Assembly (NCBI GenBank): GCA_002348385.1
Contig: DEBD01000002.1
Span: forward strand, 62,001-126,000
DNA from: Gammaproteobacteria bacterium UBA2965
Lineage (GTDB): Bacteria > Pseudomonadota > Gammaproteobacteria > Pseudomonadales > Azotimanducaceae
Length of the DNA stretch: 64,000 nucleotides
Direction of reading: 5' to 3'
In this document: piece by piece, positions 35,536 through 44,967 of the stretch
How the letters are laid out: every line of letters starts with the position of its first letter
Position numbering within the stretch: position 1 is the stretch's first letter
Program-made: the position numbers and the translations under genes
Notes under the pieces: generated by a model
The model's database searches: none
Seen by the model: the letters and a program-made list of their open reading frames with translations, nothing else
Told to the model about the DNA's origin: nothing

Positions 35536-36284
35536 TCGTCGGATTCAGGCAGCCCGTAACCGAAGCGGGCGATCACTCGCCTGGCCGGCGCGCTGCGCAG
35601 GAAATCAAAAAATGCCACCGCCTCGGCGCTGGCCGCGTTGAGCAGCACAGCGTCCTGGAGCACGGGCGCATGCAACGCAGCCGGCACAGGCCAACGGCTG
35701 CCACGACGTTCAGCAATAACGTTGGCGTGAGCCACGAAACCCAGTTCAGCATTGCCGGTAGCGACCAGGGCGTGAGCCTGGCCCACGTTCTCGCCGTATA
35801 CCAGTTTTTTTTGTAGTGCCTCGTCATAACCCAGCGAACGCAGAGTCTGCAGCGCAGCGCGGCCGTATGGCGCCAGCTCCGGGTTGGCCAGCGCCAGCCG
35901 GCGAAACCTGCCGGCGCCCAGCACGCCGCGCGGATCAACCTGCAACAACTGCGGATCCGCACTCCACAACACGAGTCTCCCTACGGCATAGGTAAATGTC
36001 TGTTCGACCGAGATGCGGCCCCTGCTCACCAAGGCGGCAGGACGCTCCTGGTCGGCGGACAGAAGCACATCAAAAGGAGCCCCATGTACGATCTGCGCGT
36101 ACAGCTTGCCAGTCGAGCCAGCCACCAGGGTAAGCCGGTCTTGTCCGGCTTCAAACTCGCGCTCAAGATGCTCCGCCGCCGTGGCAAAATTGGTTGCCAC
36201 GGCCACGACGGCGGCGTCTGCCCGCGCAATTCCCGCGCCACCCAGCAGGACTGACAACAAGGCAGCAGCCAGATAACGCGCCAC
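35532..36284 (-). CDS. modA: Molybdate ABC transporter substrate-binding protein
   Basis: 250 residues from a GTG at 36284, chosen because it starts the signal peptide (YLAAALLSVLLGGAGIARA). Mature protein has AVATNFATAAEHLEREFEA, GSTGKLYAQIVHGAPFDVLLSAD and GNAELGFVAHANV, all typical of periplasmic ModA. It binds molybdate or tungstate and hands it to ModB. It faces away from modBC and is separated from them by a peroxiredoxin gene. Confidence 0.9.
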   Translation of the reverse strand: MARYLAAALLSVLLGGAGIARADAAVVAVATNFATAAEHLEREFEAGQDRLTLVAGSTGKLYAQIVHGAPFDVLLSADQERPAALVSRGRISVEQTFTYAVGRLVLWSADPQLLQVDPRGVLGAGRFRRLALANPELAPYGRAALQTLRSLGYDEALQKKLVYGENVGQAHALVATGNAELGFVAHANVIAERRGSRWPVPAALHAPVLQDAVLLNAASAEAVAFFDFLRSAPARRVIARFGYGLPESDD

Positions 36285-36318
36285 CCTATGAACTTCAGTG
36301 CTAGCTACGATACTGCGC

Positions 36319-36978
36319 CTATTTCGGCTGAGGCACGATGCGCATGTAAGGAAGCGGAGCCTCCCAACCGTCGGGAAACTTCTGCTTGGCATCCGCGTCC
36401 GACACCGCCGGCACGATGATCACATCTTCCCCCTGCTGCCAGTTCACCGGCGTCGCAACCTGGTGGTTGGCCGTGAGCTGACAGGAGTCCAGCAGGCGCA
36501 GCACTTCATCGAAATTCCGGCCCGTGCTCATCGGATAAGTCAGCATCGCTTTGATCCTCTTGTCCGGTCCGATCACGAACACCGAGCGCACCGTGGCGTT
36601 GTCCACCGGCGTGCGCCCTTCCGAACTGTCCCCCGCTTCCTCGGGCAGCATGTCGTATGCCTTGGCAACGCTCAGGTCCGAGTCGCCGATGAGCGGGTAG
36701 GTCACCTTGTGCCCCTGCGTACGCTCTATGTCACCCAGCCAATCGCCATGCTGGCTTACCGGGTCGACGCTTAACCCGATGATCTTGCAGTTGCGCTGCG
36801 CAAACTCCGGCTGCAAACCCGCCATGTAACCAAGTTCCGTGGTGCAAACGGGCGTGAAATCCTTGGGGTGCGAAAACAAGATAGCCCAGCCGTCACCGAT
36901 CCAATCGTGAAAGCTGATCTGTCCCTGGGTCGTCTGTGCAGTGAAATCCGGTGCTTCGCCGTTGATTCTTAAAGACAT
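36319..36978 (-). CDS. 1-Cys peroxiredoxin (Prx6-type)
   Basis: 219 residues from an ATG with AGGAG eight bases ahead. The peroxidatic cysteine lies in HPKDFTPVCTTELG, and the long C-terminal arm (VATPVNWQQGEDVIIVP...FPDGWEAPLPYMRIVPQP) marks the Prx6 class with PxNWxxGD. It reduces hydrogen and organic peroxides. It sits 34 bp upstream of modA in the same direction, 76 bp from divergent modB. Confidence 0.94.
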   Translation of the reverse strand: MSLRINGEAPDFTAQTTQGQISFHDWIGDGWAILFSHPKDFTPVCTTELGYMAGLQPEFAQRNCKIIGLSVDPVSQHGDWLGDIERTQGHKVTYPLIGDSDLSVAKAYDMLPEEAGDSSEGRTPVDNATVRSVFVIGPDKRIKAMLTYPMSTGRNFDEVLRLLDSCQLTANHQVATPVNWQQGEDVIIVPAVSDADAKQKFPDGWEAPLPYMRIVPQPK

Positions 36979-37054
36979 TTGTCGTCTCCTTCCCATAAAA
37001 CCAATATTCCCAGCACGGCGCTTTAGCCAAGCTTGGGGAACGGGATCATAGATC

Positions 37055-37726
37055 ATGTCCGAAATGGGTCCAATGTGGCTGACGGTGCAGTTAGCAGGCG
37101 TCACCACCGCCGTGCTGCTGGTGCTCGGCACGCCGCTGGCCTGGTGGCTCGCCCGTACCCGGGCCACCATCAAACCGGTGGTGGAGACCGTGACCGCCTT
37201 GCCTCTGGTGCTGCCACCGACAGTGCTGGGTTTCTACCTGCTCATACTGCTGAGTCCTGATTCCGCCATAGGCTCGCTGTGGATCAGCATCACCGGAGAC
37301 ACGCTCACGTTTTCGTTCGCCGGATTGGTGGTGGCGTCCGTGCTCTACTCACTGCCTTTCATGGTGCAGCCGCTGCAGAGTGCTTTCGAAAACGTCGGTG
37401 CGGGACCGCTGGAGGCGGCCGCGAGCCTGGGCGCAAATCCGTGGGATGCGTTTTTCTCCGTGACGCTACCTCTGTGCGCGCGCGGATTCCTCACGGCCAC
37501 GGTACTCACCTTCGCGCACACCATCGGTGAGTTCGGCGTGGTGTTGATGGTAGGAGGCAACATCCCCGGAGAAACCAAGGTGGTATCCATCGCTATCTAC
37601 GAGCATGTGGAAACCCTCCGCTACGCTCAGGCCCACAGCTTGTCCGCCATGCTCATGGCCTTCGCGTTCGCTGTTTTGTTTGCCGTCTACTTCCTCAACC
37701 GCCGGTTTCCCATGAGGGTGTACTGA
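37055..37726 (+). CDS. modB: Molybdate ABC transporter permease
   Basis: 223 residues with five or six membrane helices (LTVQLAGVTTAVLLVLGTPLAWWLA first; MLMAFAFAVLFAVYFL last). The EAA loop EAAASLGANPWDAFFSVTLP contacts ModC. Also FAHTIGEFGVVLMVGGNIPG, a ModB signature. It forms the channel for molybdate with ModC, separated by one base from it. Confidence 0.94.
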   Translation: MSEMGPMWLTVQLAGVTTAVLLVLGTPLAWWLARTRATIKPVVETVTALPLVLPPTVLGFYLLILLSPDSAIGSLWISITGDTLTFSFAGLVVASVLYSLPFMVQPLQSAFENVGAGPLEAAASLGANPWDAFFSVTLPLCARGFLTATVLTFAHTIGEFGVVLMVGGNIPGETKVVSIAIYEHVETLRYAQAHSLSAMLMAFAFAVLFAVYFLNRRFPMRVY

Positions 37727-37727
37727 G

Positions 37728-38819
37728 GTGCTCGACATCGACATCGGCGTCACGCTGGACGAGTTCCAGCTAGGCGTGAAAGAGAAACTGGACGCCCCAG
37801 GAATCACCGCGCTGTTCGGGCCCAGCGGCAGCGGCAAAAGCACCCTGCTTCGGGTCCTGGCCGGCTTCCAGAGCGCCACCGGCACGGTCTCCTTCAACGG
37901 CTCCGTCTGGCAGGACACCGACTCCGGCACCTTTGTGGCGCCCCACCATCGACCGGTGGGCTACATGTTTCAGGATGCGCGCCTGTTTCCCCACCTGAGC
38001 GTGCGCGGCAATCTGGATTTCGCAGCCCGGCGCGCGGCGCGCGGCGGCTCCAATGAGGCCCAGTCGGCATTCTCGATGGATCACGTGATGGCCGCATTCG
38101 ACCTGGCGGAACTGGTGGGACGTCGTCCTGGCACCCTGTCCGGCGGCGAGCGCCAGCGCGTGGCCCTGGCGCGCACGCTACTGCGGCGTCCGCAGCTATT
38201 GCTGCTGGACGAGCCCCTGGCCGCACTGGACCAGGAGCGCAAGTCGGAAATCATGCCGTACCTGGACGCACTCCCGGGAGAATTTGATATCCCCACCATC
38301 TATGTGAGCCACTCCGCCGACGAGGTGGCCCAGCTGGCGGACCAAATGTGGGTGTTGGCCAACGGGCGGGTACACGCTGCCGGGGCCACCGCAGAGATCA
38401 TGCAGAGACTGGACATTCAATCAGTAATGGGGCGCTTCGAGGCCGGCGCCGTCATACGGGCGCGGGTGCTCGACCACGACCAGGGCTACCACCTGACCGG
38501 CCTCGATTTCGGAGGCCAGCGGCTGACCATGCCCATGGTGGATCGGCTGGCAGCCGGCGATCAGGTGCGCCTGCGCATACGCGCGCGGGACGTGGCGCTT
38601 GCCACCACGCGCCCCGAGGGCATCAGCATCCGCAACGTGCTGGCTGGCAACATCACCGAAATTGTCGAACAATCCGGCTCGCCGTTCGCGGAGGCCCGGG
38701 TGGAAGTGGGTGGCCAACATTTGCGCGCACGACTAACCAGGGCTGCCGCGGACGAGATGCAGCTGGCCACCGGAAAGCCCGTCTTCGCCCTAATCAAGAG
38801 CATCGCCTTCGACGCCTGA
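37728..38819 (+). CDS. modC: Molybdate ABC transporter ATP-binding protein
   Basis: 363 residues from a GTG. Walker A FGPSGSGKSTLL, signature LSGGERQRVALA, Walker B LLLLDEPLAALD and H-loop YVSHSADEV are present. A C-terminal MOP/TOBE-like domain (about 295-360: SIRNVLAGNITEIVEQ) binds molybdate and may feed back on transport. It pairs with ModB. Molybdenum supply would serve cofactor-dependent oxidoreductases not in this window. Confidence 0.95.
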   Translation: MLDIDIGVTLDEFQLGVKEKLDAPGITALFGPSGSGKSTLLRVLAGFQSATGTVSFNGSVWQDTDSGTFVAPHHRPVGYMFQDARLFPHLSVRGNLDFAARRAARGGSNEAQSAFSMDHVMAAFDLAELVGRRPGTLSGGERQRVALARTLLRRPQLLLLDEPLAALDQERKSEIMPYLDALPGEFDIPTIYVSHSADEVAQLADQMWVLANGRVHAAGATAEIMQRLDIQSVMGRFEAGAVIRARVLDHDQGYHLTGLDFGGQRLTMPMVDRLAAGDQVRLRIRARDVALATTRPEGISIRNVLAGNITEIVEQSGSPFAEARVEVGGQHLRARLTRAAADEMQLATGKPVFALIKSIAFDA

Positions 38820-38887
38820 GGGGCCTTGATGCAGACGGGGCGTTGGCGCTTCAATACGAACTGGCTCCAACGCATCGAGTGACCATC

Positions 38888-39550
38888 ATGTTCATGCGCC
38901 ATCTAGCCGCCGTGCTCCTACTCGTAATGGCTAATTCCGCCTACACCGTGGGAGGCGGCGGGATATCGGCACCGTCCCCCACCACCCAGCCCAAAACCCC
39001 GGAGCAGATTTCGGCCGGCCACTACCGCGCCGGTGTGCGCCATAAGGAGCGCGCACTGAGGGAAGAGAAGCGCGCCGCCGAATCGGACCGAGCAAGAACG
39101 CGTGAGCGCTCACTGGCCAAAGCCCAACGGGAGTACGACAAGGCCATCGACCGCCTGGGCAAAGCGATTCAGGCACAGGCCAATAACTACGAAGCCGCCA
39201 ACGAGTTGGGTTTTGTGCTTCGTAAGACCGGCGACTTCAACAATGCTCTGGCCGCCTACGACCGGGCGCTCACCATCAAGGCCGACTACTACCCCGCGGT
39301 GGAATACCGGGGCGAAGCCCTGCTGCACCTGGGCCGCTACAGCGAAGCCAAAGTGGCCTACATGATACTGTTCAACAACGACGCCGAGCTGGCCAATGTG
39401 CTCATGGCCGCCATGAATCGCTGGGCGGAGGACAACGCGGGCGCGGAGCTGTCTGACGACGCTCAAGCATTTCGTGACTGGGTGATCGAGCGACGCACGC
39501 TGGCACAGCTGACCCAGGCTTTCACGGCAGACGCGGAGCGGACCTGGTAG
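38888..39550 (+). CDS. Exported TPR-repeat protein
   Basis: 220 residues from the ATG at 38888 (38894 is also possible). A signal peptide (MRHLAAVLLLVMANSAYTVG) precedes a charged helical stretch rich in Lys/Arg/Glu (about residues 45-85), then two TPR units (YEAANELGFVLRKTGDFNNALAAYDRALTIKADYYPAVEYRGEALLHLGRYSEA in pieces). It is probably a periplasmic scaffold. No relation to modBC is evident beyond position. Confidence 0.75.
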   Translation: MFMRHLAAVLLLVMANSAYTVGGGGISAPSPTTQPKTPEQISAGHYRAGVRHKERALREEKRAAESDRARTRERSLAKAQREYDKAIDRLGKAIQAQANNYEAANELGFVLRKTGDFNNALAAYDRALTIKADYYPAVEYRGEALLHLGRYSEAKVAYMILFNNDAELANVLMAAMNRWAEDNAGAELSDDAQAFRDWVIERRTLAQLTQAFTADAERTW

Positions 39551-39602
39551 CCGACGAACGGCGCAACCAAACTTGCATGGTGGCCGAATTGAGGTTCTGG
39601 TT

Positions 39603-40778
39603 CTAGATTCCCAGGTCCAGCAGGTTGTAATCCTTGATGGCCGCGCGCGCGCGTTCATCCCACGGATAATCGTCCTGAATCCCGTCGAAAGGCCGGTATC
39701 TATAAGACGGCTCCTCCTGGAAGCGCTGGTGCCGCGCATTGATGGCGTACGCGATGATCTTTGAGCGTTCGAATATGCGCTCGGCATCGTAGACCACAAG
39801 CTCGTTGTGGATGCCACCGCCCTGCACACCCAGCACCGAGGCGCGCCGGTGAAAGCCGAAGTTCAGCGTCACCCTGGCCTGCGTACTGGTGTTGGCAAAC
39901 GATCCGTGCACTGCCTGGCGGTTGCACATCACCACATCGCCAGGCCCACAGATCATGGGTACCGCCGTGGGCAAACGGTCCGAACCCGCTTCCTCCACCA
40001 TGGCTTTGACGTCGACCTTGCCCAACCGATGCGTACCAGGCACCACCCAGACGCCATTTTCCGCCGTGGATCCATACAGCTGGCCCATGAAGTTGAAGCC
40101 GTGGCTGCCGGCATCCAGATCGGGGCTATCCCAGTGGGTGGTTCCATCCTGGTGCCAGGCCACCGACGCACCGAGACCCGGGCGCTTCATCCACAGCGCC
40201 TCGTTGAACGGAACGAAATCATCGCCGTTAATCGCTGCCGCCACCGCAAGGAGCTGTGGGTGACCGTATACACGCAGGCAGGCAGGAGAGAACTGCAGGT
40301 TGCCGAGTACGAGCTGCACCACATGCGCCGGCGCATCCTGGGGCGCCACCGGCTCGATCATCTTGGCGGGGTGCCTGCCATTGTTGCGATCGGTGCCTCC
40401 CACCGGATCCGATAGCGGCCGCGCCCAGCTCACCGTGGGGGCGCGGCAGTCAGCCCCAATGGCCGTACGCCCGTATCGGTCCAACGGGGCGCCCTTCTCC
40501 ACCGGCAGCCGCGCAACCACGTCGGCCACGTCCGCCTCAATGTCTTTCAGCTCTTGGGTCCCCAGCACGCCTTCGAACACATAGAAGCCATGCTCCCAGT
40601 AGGCATCGACAATGGATTGCTGCAGGGTGCCACCCTCATCGAAGCGGATAGGGCCCCGATTGCCCAGAGCCAGGGCGCGCGCTTCCCCATCGGCGCGATA
40701 CGCGGCCATTGCCGCCTCGTGCGCTCCGTAATCCACCGCGGCCGCTTCAGGAAATATGCGTTTGGATAGGCTAGCCAT
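39603..40778 (-). CDS. Phytanoyl-CoA dioxygenase (PhyH) family protein
   Basis: 391 residues. Fe(II)-binding HxD is in VAWHQDGTTHWD, the distal His in RQAVHGSFANTS, and the 2-oxoglutarate Arg in TQARVTLNFGFHRR. NSV-like PFNEALWMKRPGLG precedes. PhyH enzymes hydroxylate acyl-CoA or small lipophilic substrates. It begins 135 bp from the divergent VOC gene, which leads to the P450; together they suggest oxidation of a hydrophobic compound. Confidence 0.88.
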   Translation of the reverse strand: MASLSKRIFPEAAAVDYGAHEAAMAAYRADGEARALALGNRGPIRFDEGGTLQQSIVDAYWEHGFYVFEGVLGTQELKDIEADVADVVARLPVEKGAPLDRYGRTAIGADCRAPTVSWARPLSDPVGGTDRNNGRHPAKMIEPVAPQDAPAHVVQLVLGNLQFSPACLRVYGHPQLLAVAAAINGDDFVPFNEALWMKRPGLGASVAWHQDGTTHWDSPDLDAGSHGFNFMGQLYGSTAENGVWVVPGTHRLGKVDVKAMVEEAGSDRLPTAVPMICGPGDVVMCNRQAVHGSFANTSTQARVTLNFGFHRRASVLGVQGGGIHNELVVYDAERIFERSKIIAYAINARHQRFQEEPSYRYRPFDGIQDDYPWDERARAAIKDYNLLDLGI

Positions 40779-40913
40779 GGGCCCGTTCTCTTCCCGAGAC
40801 GTGAGGTGGATGGTGGAACGGCCGACGGACACTTGCAAGGGTGGCAGGAGCGATTTTCGTACCGGGGCCAGCGCTTCCGGAGTAACATGTCCGGCACGGA
40901 CAAGGGAGGAACT

Positions 40914-41357
40914 ATGATAGTTGGGATCCATCATGTCGCCGTGGGTGTGCCCGACCTGCAGCGCGGCATTGCGTTCTATCGTGACGTGTTGGGCTTCGAG
41001 GTGCTCAGCGAGGAGAAATTGGAGAACAATCCGGCCGCCGATCGGTGTATCGGGCTGAATGGCATCAAGGCCGGTGTCGCCATGCTCAAGGCACCCAACG
41101 CCTACATCGAATTGTGGTCCTACAGCGACCCGGCACCCGAAAATCTAGGTTCCCGGCCGTGCGATTTCGGCTACCCACATTTCGCACTGCAAGTCACGGA
41201 GATCAATGAGGAGTACCAGCGCATGCGCTCGCTGGGCATGGAGTTCATGGACGAGCCGGTAGATTTCGGCACTGCTTCAGCCATCTACGGCAAAGACCCG
41301 TTCGGCAACATTATCGAAATCTACGAGATTCGCGACGCCCAGACGCCGCAGCTGTAG
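40914..41357 (+). CDS. VOC family protein (methylmalonyl-CoA epimerase/glyoxalase-like)
   Basis: 147 residues; ATG at 40914 with GGGAGGAA. VOC strands GIHHVAVGVPDLQRGIAFYRDVLGFEVL at the start and DPFGNIIEIYEI at the end supply metal ligands (His5 or 6, Glu near 139). Placed immediately before the P450 in the same direction, so perhaps cotranscribed. Substrate unknown. Confidence 0.85.
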   Translation: MIVGIHHVAVGVPDLQRGIAFYRDVLGFEVLSEEKLENNPAADRCIGLNGIKAGVAMLKAPNAYIELWSYSDPAPENLGSRPCDFGYPHFALQVTEINEEYQRMRSLGMEFMDEPVDFGTASAIYGKDPFGNIIEIYEIRDAQTPQL

Positions 41358-41443
41358 AAAATCTGGTTTTTTGTACTCTGCTATACTTTTTTGTTCGACC
41401 TGCGATGGGGTGATACTCCCCAAGTGCTTTCGGAGATGAGCTT

Positions 41444-42778
41444 ATGACCGGCAAAATGCCCAACCACGATCTCAGTGAGATGAAATGTCCGATGAATCTG
41501 GAGGACGTCGACCTGTTCGCCCCGGGCGCACAGGAACATTGGTACGAGGCCTACGACATTCTGCACCGTGAGTCACCCGTACACAGAATTCCCGGCGAAG
41601 GCTTCGCACCCGGCACCGACGGCTACATCCTGACCCGCCATGAAGACATTGAGAAGGTAGTCAAGAATTGGGAGCGCTTTCCACCCTTGATGTCCACTGG
41701 CATCGAAGAGCTGGCGGAGCGCCTAAAAAGGGACGAGCTCGACGTCGAGCAGCTCGAGCAGACTAACGCCATGACCATGTCGATCATCAGCCTGCGGCCG
41801 AACGCTCCGATGTGGCGCAGCCACCGCATGGAACTCACCGATCCCTGGGTGGGCCCCGGGGCCAAGCGCAACGAGCCCATGATCCGCAAGCTCGCCAACC
41901 AGCTCATCGACAACTGGATCGACAGGGGCGAGGTGGAGTTCATCGACGAATTTGCCAGGCCGCTGCCGCAAATGGTGATGGCCACCATTCTCGGATTTCC
42001 CCTTGAGGACCTAAAGCAGCTCGAGAACTGGGGCAAGGCCCAGGTCATGCCTTTCGTTTACGGCAAGGGCCACCGCAACGAGATGACGCCCGAGCAGATG
42101 GAAGAGCAGTTCAAGATCCTCGACGGCTTCAACGAGTACGTGCGCGACCAGGTCAAGGAGAAGCGCAAAAATCCCCAGGAAGACATGATCTCCTTCCTCA
42201 CCCAGGTCACCTACCAGGCTCTGGGGCGCAAGCTTACCGACGTGGAGATCAACGGCGTGGTGTACGCCATGGTCATCGGTGGGCTGGAAACTACTCAGTA
42301 TGCGATAGAGGAAGAAGCTCAACTTCTGTGCGAGCGAGAGGGCGTCTTCGAGGAAATCCGTGCGGACCGACGTAAGGTGAGAGCCTTCACCGAAGAAGGC
42401 ATGCGCTTACGCTCGCCCACACAAGGACTATCCACCCGCACCACGAGTCAAGACGAAGTCTTTCAGGGCGTGAAAGTGCCCAAGGGTTCATTGCTGCATC
42501 TTCGCTGGGCCGCCGCCAACGTCGACGAGACGGAGTGGGAGTGCCCCATGGATTTGCGGCTCGACCGCAGAGCCAGCACGCGGCATTTGACCTTCTCGGC
42601 TGGTCCCAGGGTGTGCCCTGGTGCGCACCTGTCACGCCTCGAGCAGGTCACAGCGTGGAATTGCTTGTTAGATCGAATCGACCGCCTGGAATACGGCGAC
42701 GAAAATCAGTTCCTGCACCAACCGGGGATCATGCTGGGCACGCTGGAGCTTAACCTCAAGTTTAGAAAAGCCTCCTGA
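41444..42778 (+). CDS. Cytochrome P450
   Basis: 444 residues, soluble bacterial type without a membrane anchor. The haem-binding motif is FSAGPRVCPG with Cys391, the I-helix oxygen groove is MVIGGLETTQY, and ExxR is EEGMR. A monooxygenase needing ferredoxin and reductase, neither of which is seen nearby. Neighbouring dehydrogenases suggest steroid, terpenoid or aromatic catabolism. It ends just before two hairpins facing the convergent flavoprotein gene. Confidence 0.95.
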   Translation: MTGKMPNHDLSEMKCPMNLEDVDLFAPGAQEHWYEAYDILHRESPVHRIPGEGFAPGTDGYILTRHEDIEKVVKNWERFPPLMSTGIEELAERLKRDELDVEQLEQTNAMTMSIISLRPNAPMWRSHRMELTDPWVGPGAKRNEPMIRKLANQLIDNWIDRGEVEFIDEFARPLPQMVMATILGFPLEDLKQLENWGKAQVMPFVYGKGHRNEMTPEQMEEQFKILDGFNEYVRDQVKEKRKNPQEDMISFLTQVTYQALGRKLTDVEINGVVYAMVIGGLETTQYAIEEEAQLLCEREGVFEEIRADRRKVRAFTEEGMRLRSPTQGLSTRTTSQDEVFQGVKVPKGSLLHLRWAAANVDETEWECPMDLRLDRRASTRHLTFSAGPRVCPGAHLSRLEQVTAWNCLLDRIDRLEYGDENQFLHQPGIMLGTLELNLKFRKAS

Positions 42779-42785
42779 GCACCGA

Positions 42786-42845
42786 TCCCGCGCGAACGCG
42801 CGGGACGACCTGGCTGCCTCTCGCCGTCAAGCGTCCGCGAGAGGC
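42786..42845. terminator. Twin hairpins between convergent genes
   Basis: Hairpin 1: TCCCGCGCG-AA-CGCGCGGGA (42786-42805), 9-bp arms. Hairpin 2: GCCTCTCGC (42816-42824) with GCGAGAGGC (42837-42845). The second overlaps the stop of the leftward flavoprotein gene. Probably bidirectional termination for the P450 and that gene; no T-run. Confidence 0.55.
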
Positions 42846-44467
42846 GCGGCTTTGCCGCGATGCGCCGCATCGCGACCGCTGATAAACCCGAACACCATTC
42901 CTGGAGCGAGGGTGCCGCCCGCACCTCCGTACGTCATACCCATGACCGATGCCATCACGTTGCCCGCCGCGTATAGGCCCTCGATGACCTCGCCGTCCAC
43001 GTTTTGCACCCTGGCGCGCAGGTCGGTAAGCGGGCCACCCTTAGTGCCCAAAGCACCGCTCTTTACCTCCACCGCATAGTAGGGCCCCGTGTCCAGGCGC
43101 CCGAGCGTGGCGGCCGGCGTTCCCCGCGCGCCCGGGTCACCCCACCAATTGTCGTGGGCACTCTCGCCCCGGTGGAAGTCGGCATCGCTGTCGTTCTCGA
43201 CAAACGTGTTCCACCGCGCGACCGTGCGCTCCAGCTCGTCTGCATCGATTTCAAGCTTCAGTGCCAGTTCGCGCAACGTGAGAGCGCTTGTCACCCAGTT
43301 AGCCGCCGGGGCACCAGGCGGCGTGTCGATGAAGCCGAAAGTGTCCAGATGCTCCTGGTCGAAGAGAAACCAGCACGGCAGGTTGGCATATTCAAACCGC
43401 GCCACATCCTGCTCGTGGAATGCGGCCCCAAAGGCGTTGTAGTTGGCTGCCTCATTGGTAAAGCGACGGCCCGCTCTGTTCACCATGATGGATCGGGGCC
43501 GGGCACGCTCGGCAGCAAACAGGTGAATCTGGGTGCCGCCGTTGTCCGCCGGCACCTCGACGGCAGGCATCCACCAGGCTTCGCGCATATTGCCCAGCGC
43601 CGCCCCGATGCGCATGCACATGGTCAGGCCGTCGCCTTCGTTGGTGGGTACCGACACCGGGCTGGTCATGGGGCCGCGCAGAAAGGTGCGGACCAGATCC
43701 CGGTTCCACTCGAACCCCCCGGTTGCCAGCACCACGCCCCCGGTTACGGCGAACTCCACCGTGCCGTGGGGGCCTTGCGCGGTTACCCCGGTCACCGAAC
43801 CCGCTTGGGTGGTGAGCGACACGGCGCGATGCCCGGTCAGCACCTCGATGCCCCGATCCAGGCAACCTTTGTACAGGCGCCCAATCAGCGCCTGGCCGCA
43901 GCCCCGCTCGTCGCGCTCGGCCCGCCGCGCCCGTTCCTCGGGCGCAACCTGCACCGGCACCGCGCGCCCCAGATTGGATTCCTCCATGGTGATGGGCGCT
44001 GTACCATAATTGTGGCCAACGGTTACATCGTCTTTGGCAGCGCCCAACTCATCGTAAGGAAATAGCTTGCACTCCAGCGAGCGTCCGCCCTGAGGCTTGC
44101 CGCCCGGATGCTCCGGATGGTAGTCGGGAAACTCGGCCACCGGTTGGAATTCCACAGGGGTGTTCGCCTCAAGCCAGCTCACCATTTCGGGACCGGCATC
44201 CACAAAGGCTTCTGCCAGCTGTTCGTCGATCAGGTCATGTGAGAGTGCTTTGAGATAACCCAGCGCGGTTTCCCTGGAATCTTCGATGCCCGCGCGCTGC
44301 ATGTGGGGGTTGTTGGGTATCCAGATCATGCCCCCCGACCAGGCGCTGGTACCCCCCACCTTATCGCCCTTTTCCAGCACCACCACGCTGGCGCCGTGAC
44401 CGTGAGCGGTCAGCGCTGCCGTCAGTCCCGCAGCACCGGTACCCAATACAAGAACGTCAACCGCCAT
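42827..44467 (-). CDS. FAD-dependent 3-ketosteroid dehydrogenase/fumarate-reductase family flavoprotein
   Basis: 546 residues; ATG at 44467 with GAAGGAGG. The FAD dinucleotide motif is VLVLGTGAAGLTAALTA, then VVLEKGDKVGGTSAWSGGM, ATGGFEWN and the C-terminal GLYAAGNVMASVMGMTYGGAGGTLAPGMVFGFISG (two pieces). This matches the delta-1/delta-4 ketosteroid dehydrogenase branch. It would introduce a C=C bond in a cyclic ketone using FAD. Tyr and Gly patches typical of KstD (YGGAG) are seen, but the substrate needs testing. Confidence 0.85.
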   Translation of the reverse strand: MAVDVLVLGTGAAGLTAALTAHGHGASVVVLEKGDKVGGTSAWSGGMIWIPNNPHMQRAGIEDSRETALGYLKALSHDLIDEQLAEAFVDAGPEMVSWLEANTPVEFQPVAEFPDYHPEHPGGKPQGGRSLECKLFPYDELGAAKDDVTVGHNYGTAPITMEESNLGRAVPVQVAPEERARRAERDERGCGQALIGRLYKGCLDRGIEVLTGHRAVSLTTQAGSVTGVTAQGPHGTVEFAVTGGVVLATGGFEWNRDLVRTFLRGPMTSPVSVPTNEGDGLTMCMRIGAALGNMREAWWMPAVEVPADNGGTQIHLFAAERARPRSIMVNRAGRRFTNEAANYNAFGAAFHEQDVARFEYANLPCWFLFDQEHLDTFGFIDTPPGAPAANWVTSALTLRELALKLEIDADELERTVARWNTFVENDSDADFHRGESAHDNWWGDPGARGTPAATLGRLDTGPYYAVEVKSGALGTKGGPLTDLRARVQNVDGEVIEGLYAAGNVMASVMGMTYGGAGGTLAPGMVFGFISGRDAAHRGKAAPLADA

Positions 44468-44496
44468 GGCAGCCTCCTTCTGTTCGGTCTGTGGAG

Positions 44497-44925
44497 CTAC
44501 CCCTCGCAATCACCCACGCGGGTGCCCCGGTTGTTGGCCGTCATTTCCATGGTCATCCCCTGGGCCTGAATCTCCATCCTGCTGACGAAAGCGAAGCTGT
44601 CGTCGTCGTAGGTGCCTTCGCTGACCATGGCCATCTCGCCCGCGCCGGTCTGGCATACCATCTGCATGGCCATCACGCCGTCGCCCATGGAGTAAGAGAT
44701 GACCTCACAGTCGTCGCCGCTACCGTCCTGGAGAGCAACGATCTTGGCCGGATCCTGGTCGAAGTGCTGCTCGGTATAACACTGGGTAACCGTCTGCGGA
44801 GCTACCGGGATGGGCAGGCTGGACTCCATCTCCAGATAAACGGAGTACAAACCCGGTGTGGGCGTATCGGCCGCCCTCGCGACCCCGGCACACACTATCA
44901 ACAACGCTCCTATAATTCGCCGCAT
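44497..44925 (-). CDS. Exported DUF3617-like protein
   Basis: 142 residues. A signal peptide (IIGALLIVCAGVARA) precedes PGLYSVYLEMES, QTVTQCYTEQHF and a Met-rich central strand (SYSMGDGVMAMQMVCQTG). Two conserved cysteines, early and late, may bond. DUF3617 domains are periplasmic and uncharacterised. It ends 29 bp before the flavoprotein start and probably shares its transcript. Confidence 0.7.
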   Translation of the reverse strand: MRRIIGALLIVCAGVARAADTPTPGLYSVYLEMESSLPIPVAPQTVTQCYTEQHFDQDPAKIVALQDGSGDDCEVISYSMGDGVMAMQMVCQTGAGEMAMVSEGTYDDDSFAFVSRMEIQAQGMTMEMTANNRGTRVGDCEG

Positions 44926-44967
44926 CGCTCGTCATCTACCAGAAGAGACGAATGGATGTTAAGACCC

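Noticed and set aside
43004..44065. 353-codon plus-strand frame inside the flavoprotein gene
   Set aside because: Antisense to a gene with clear FAD motifs; composition rich in His, Gly and Arg is typical of shadow frames.
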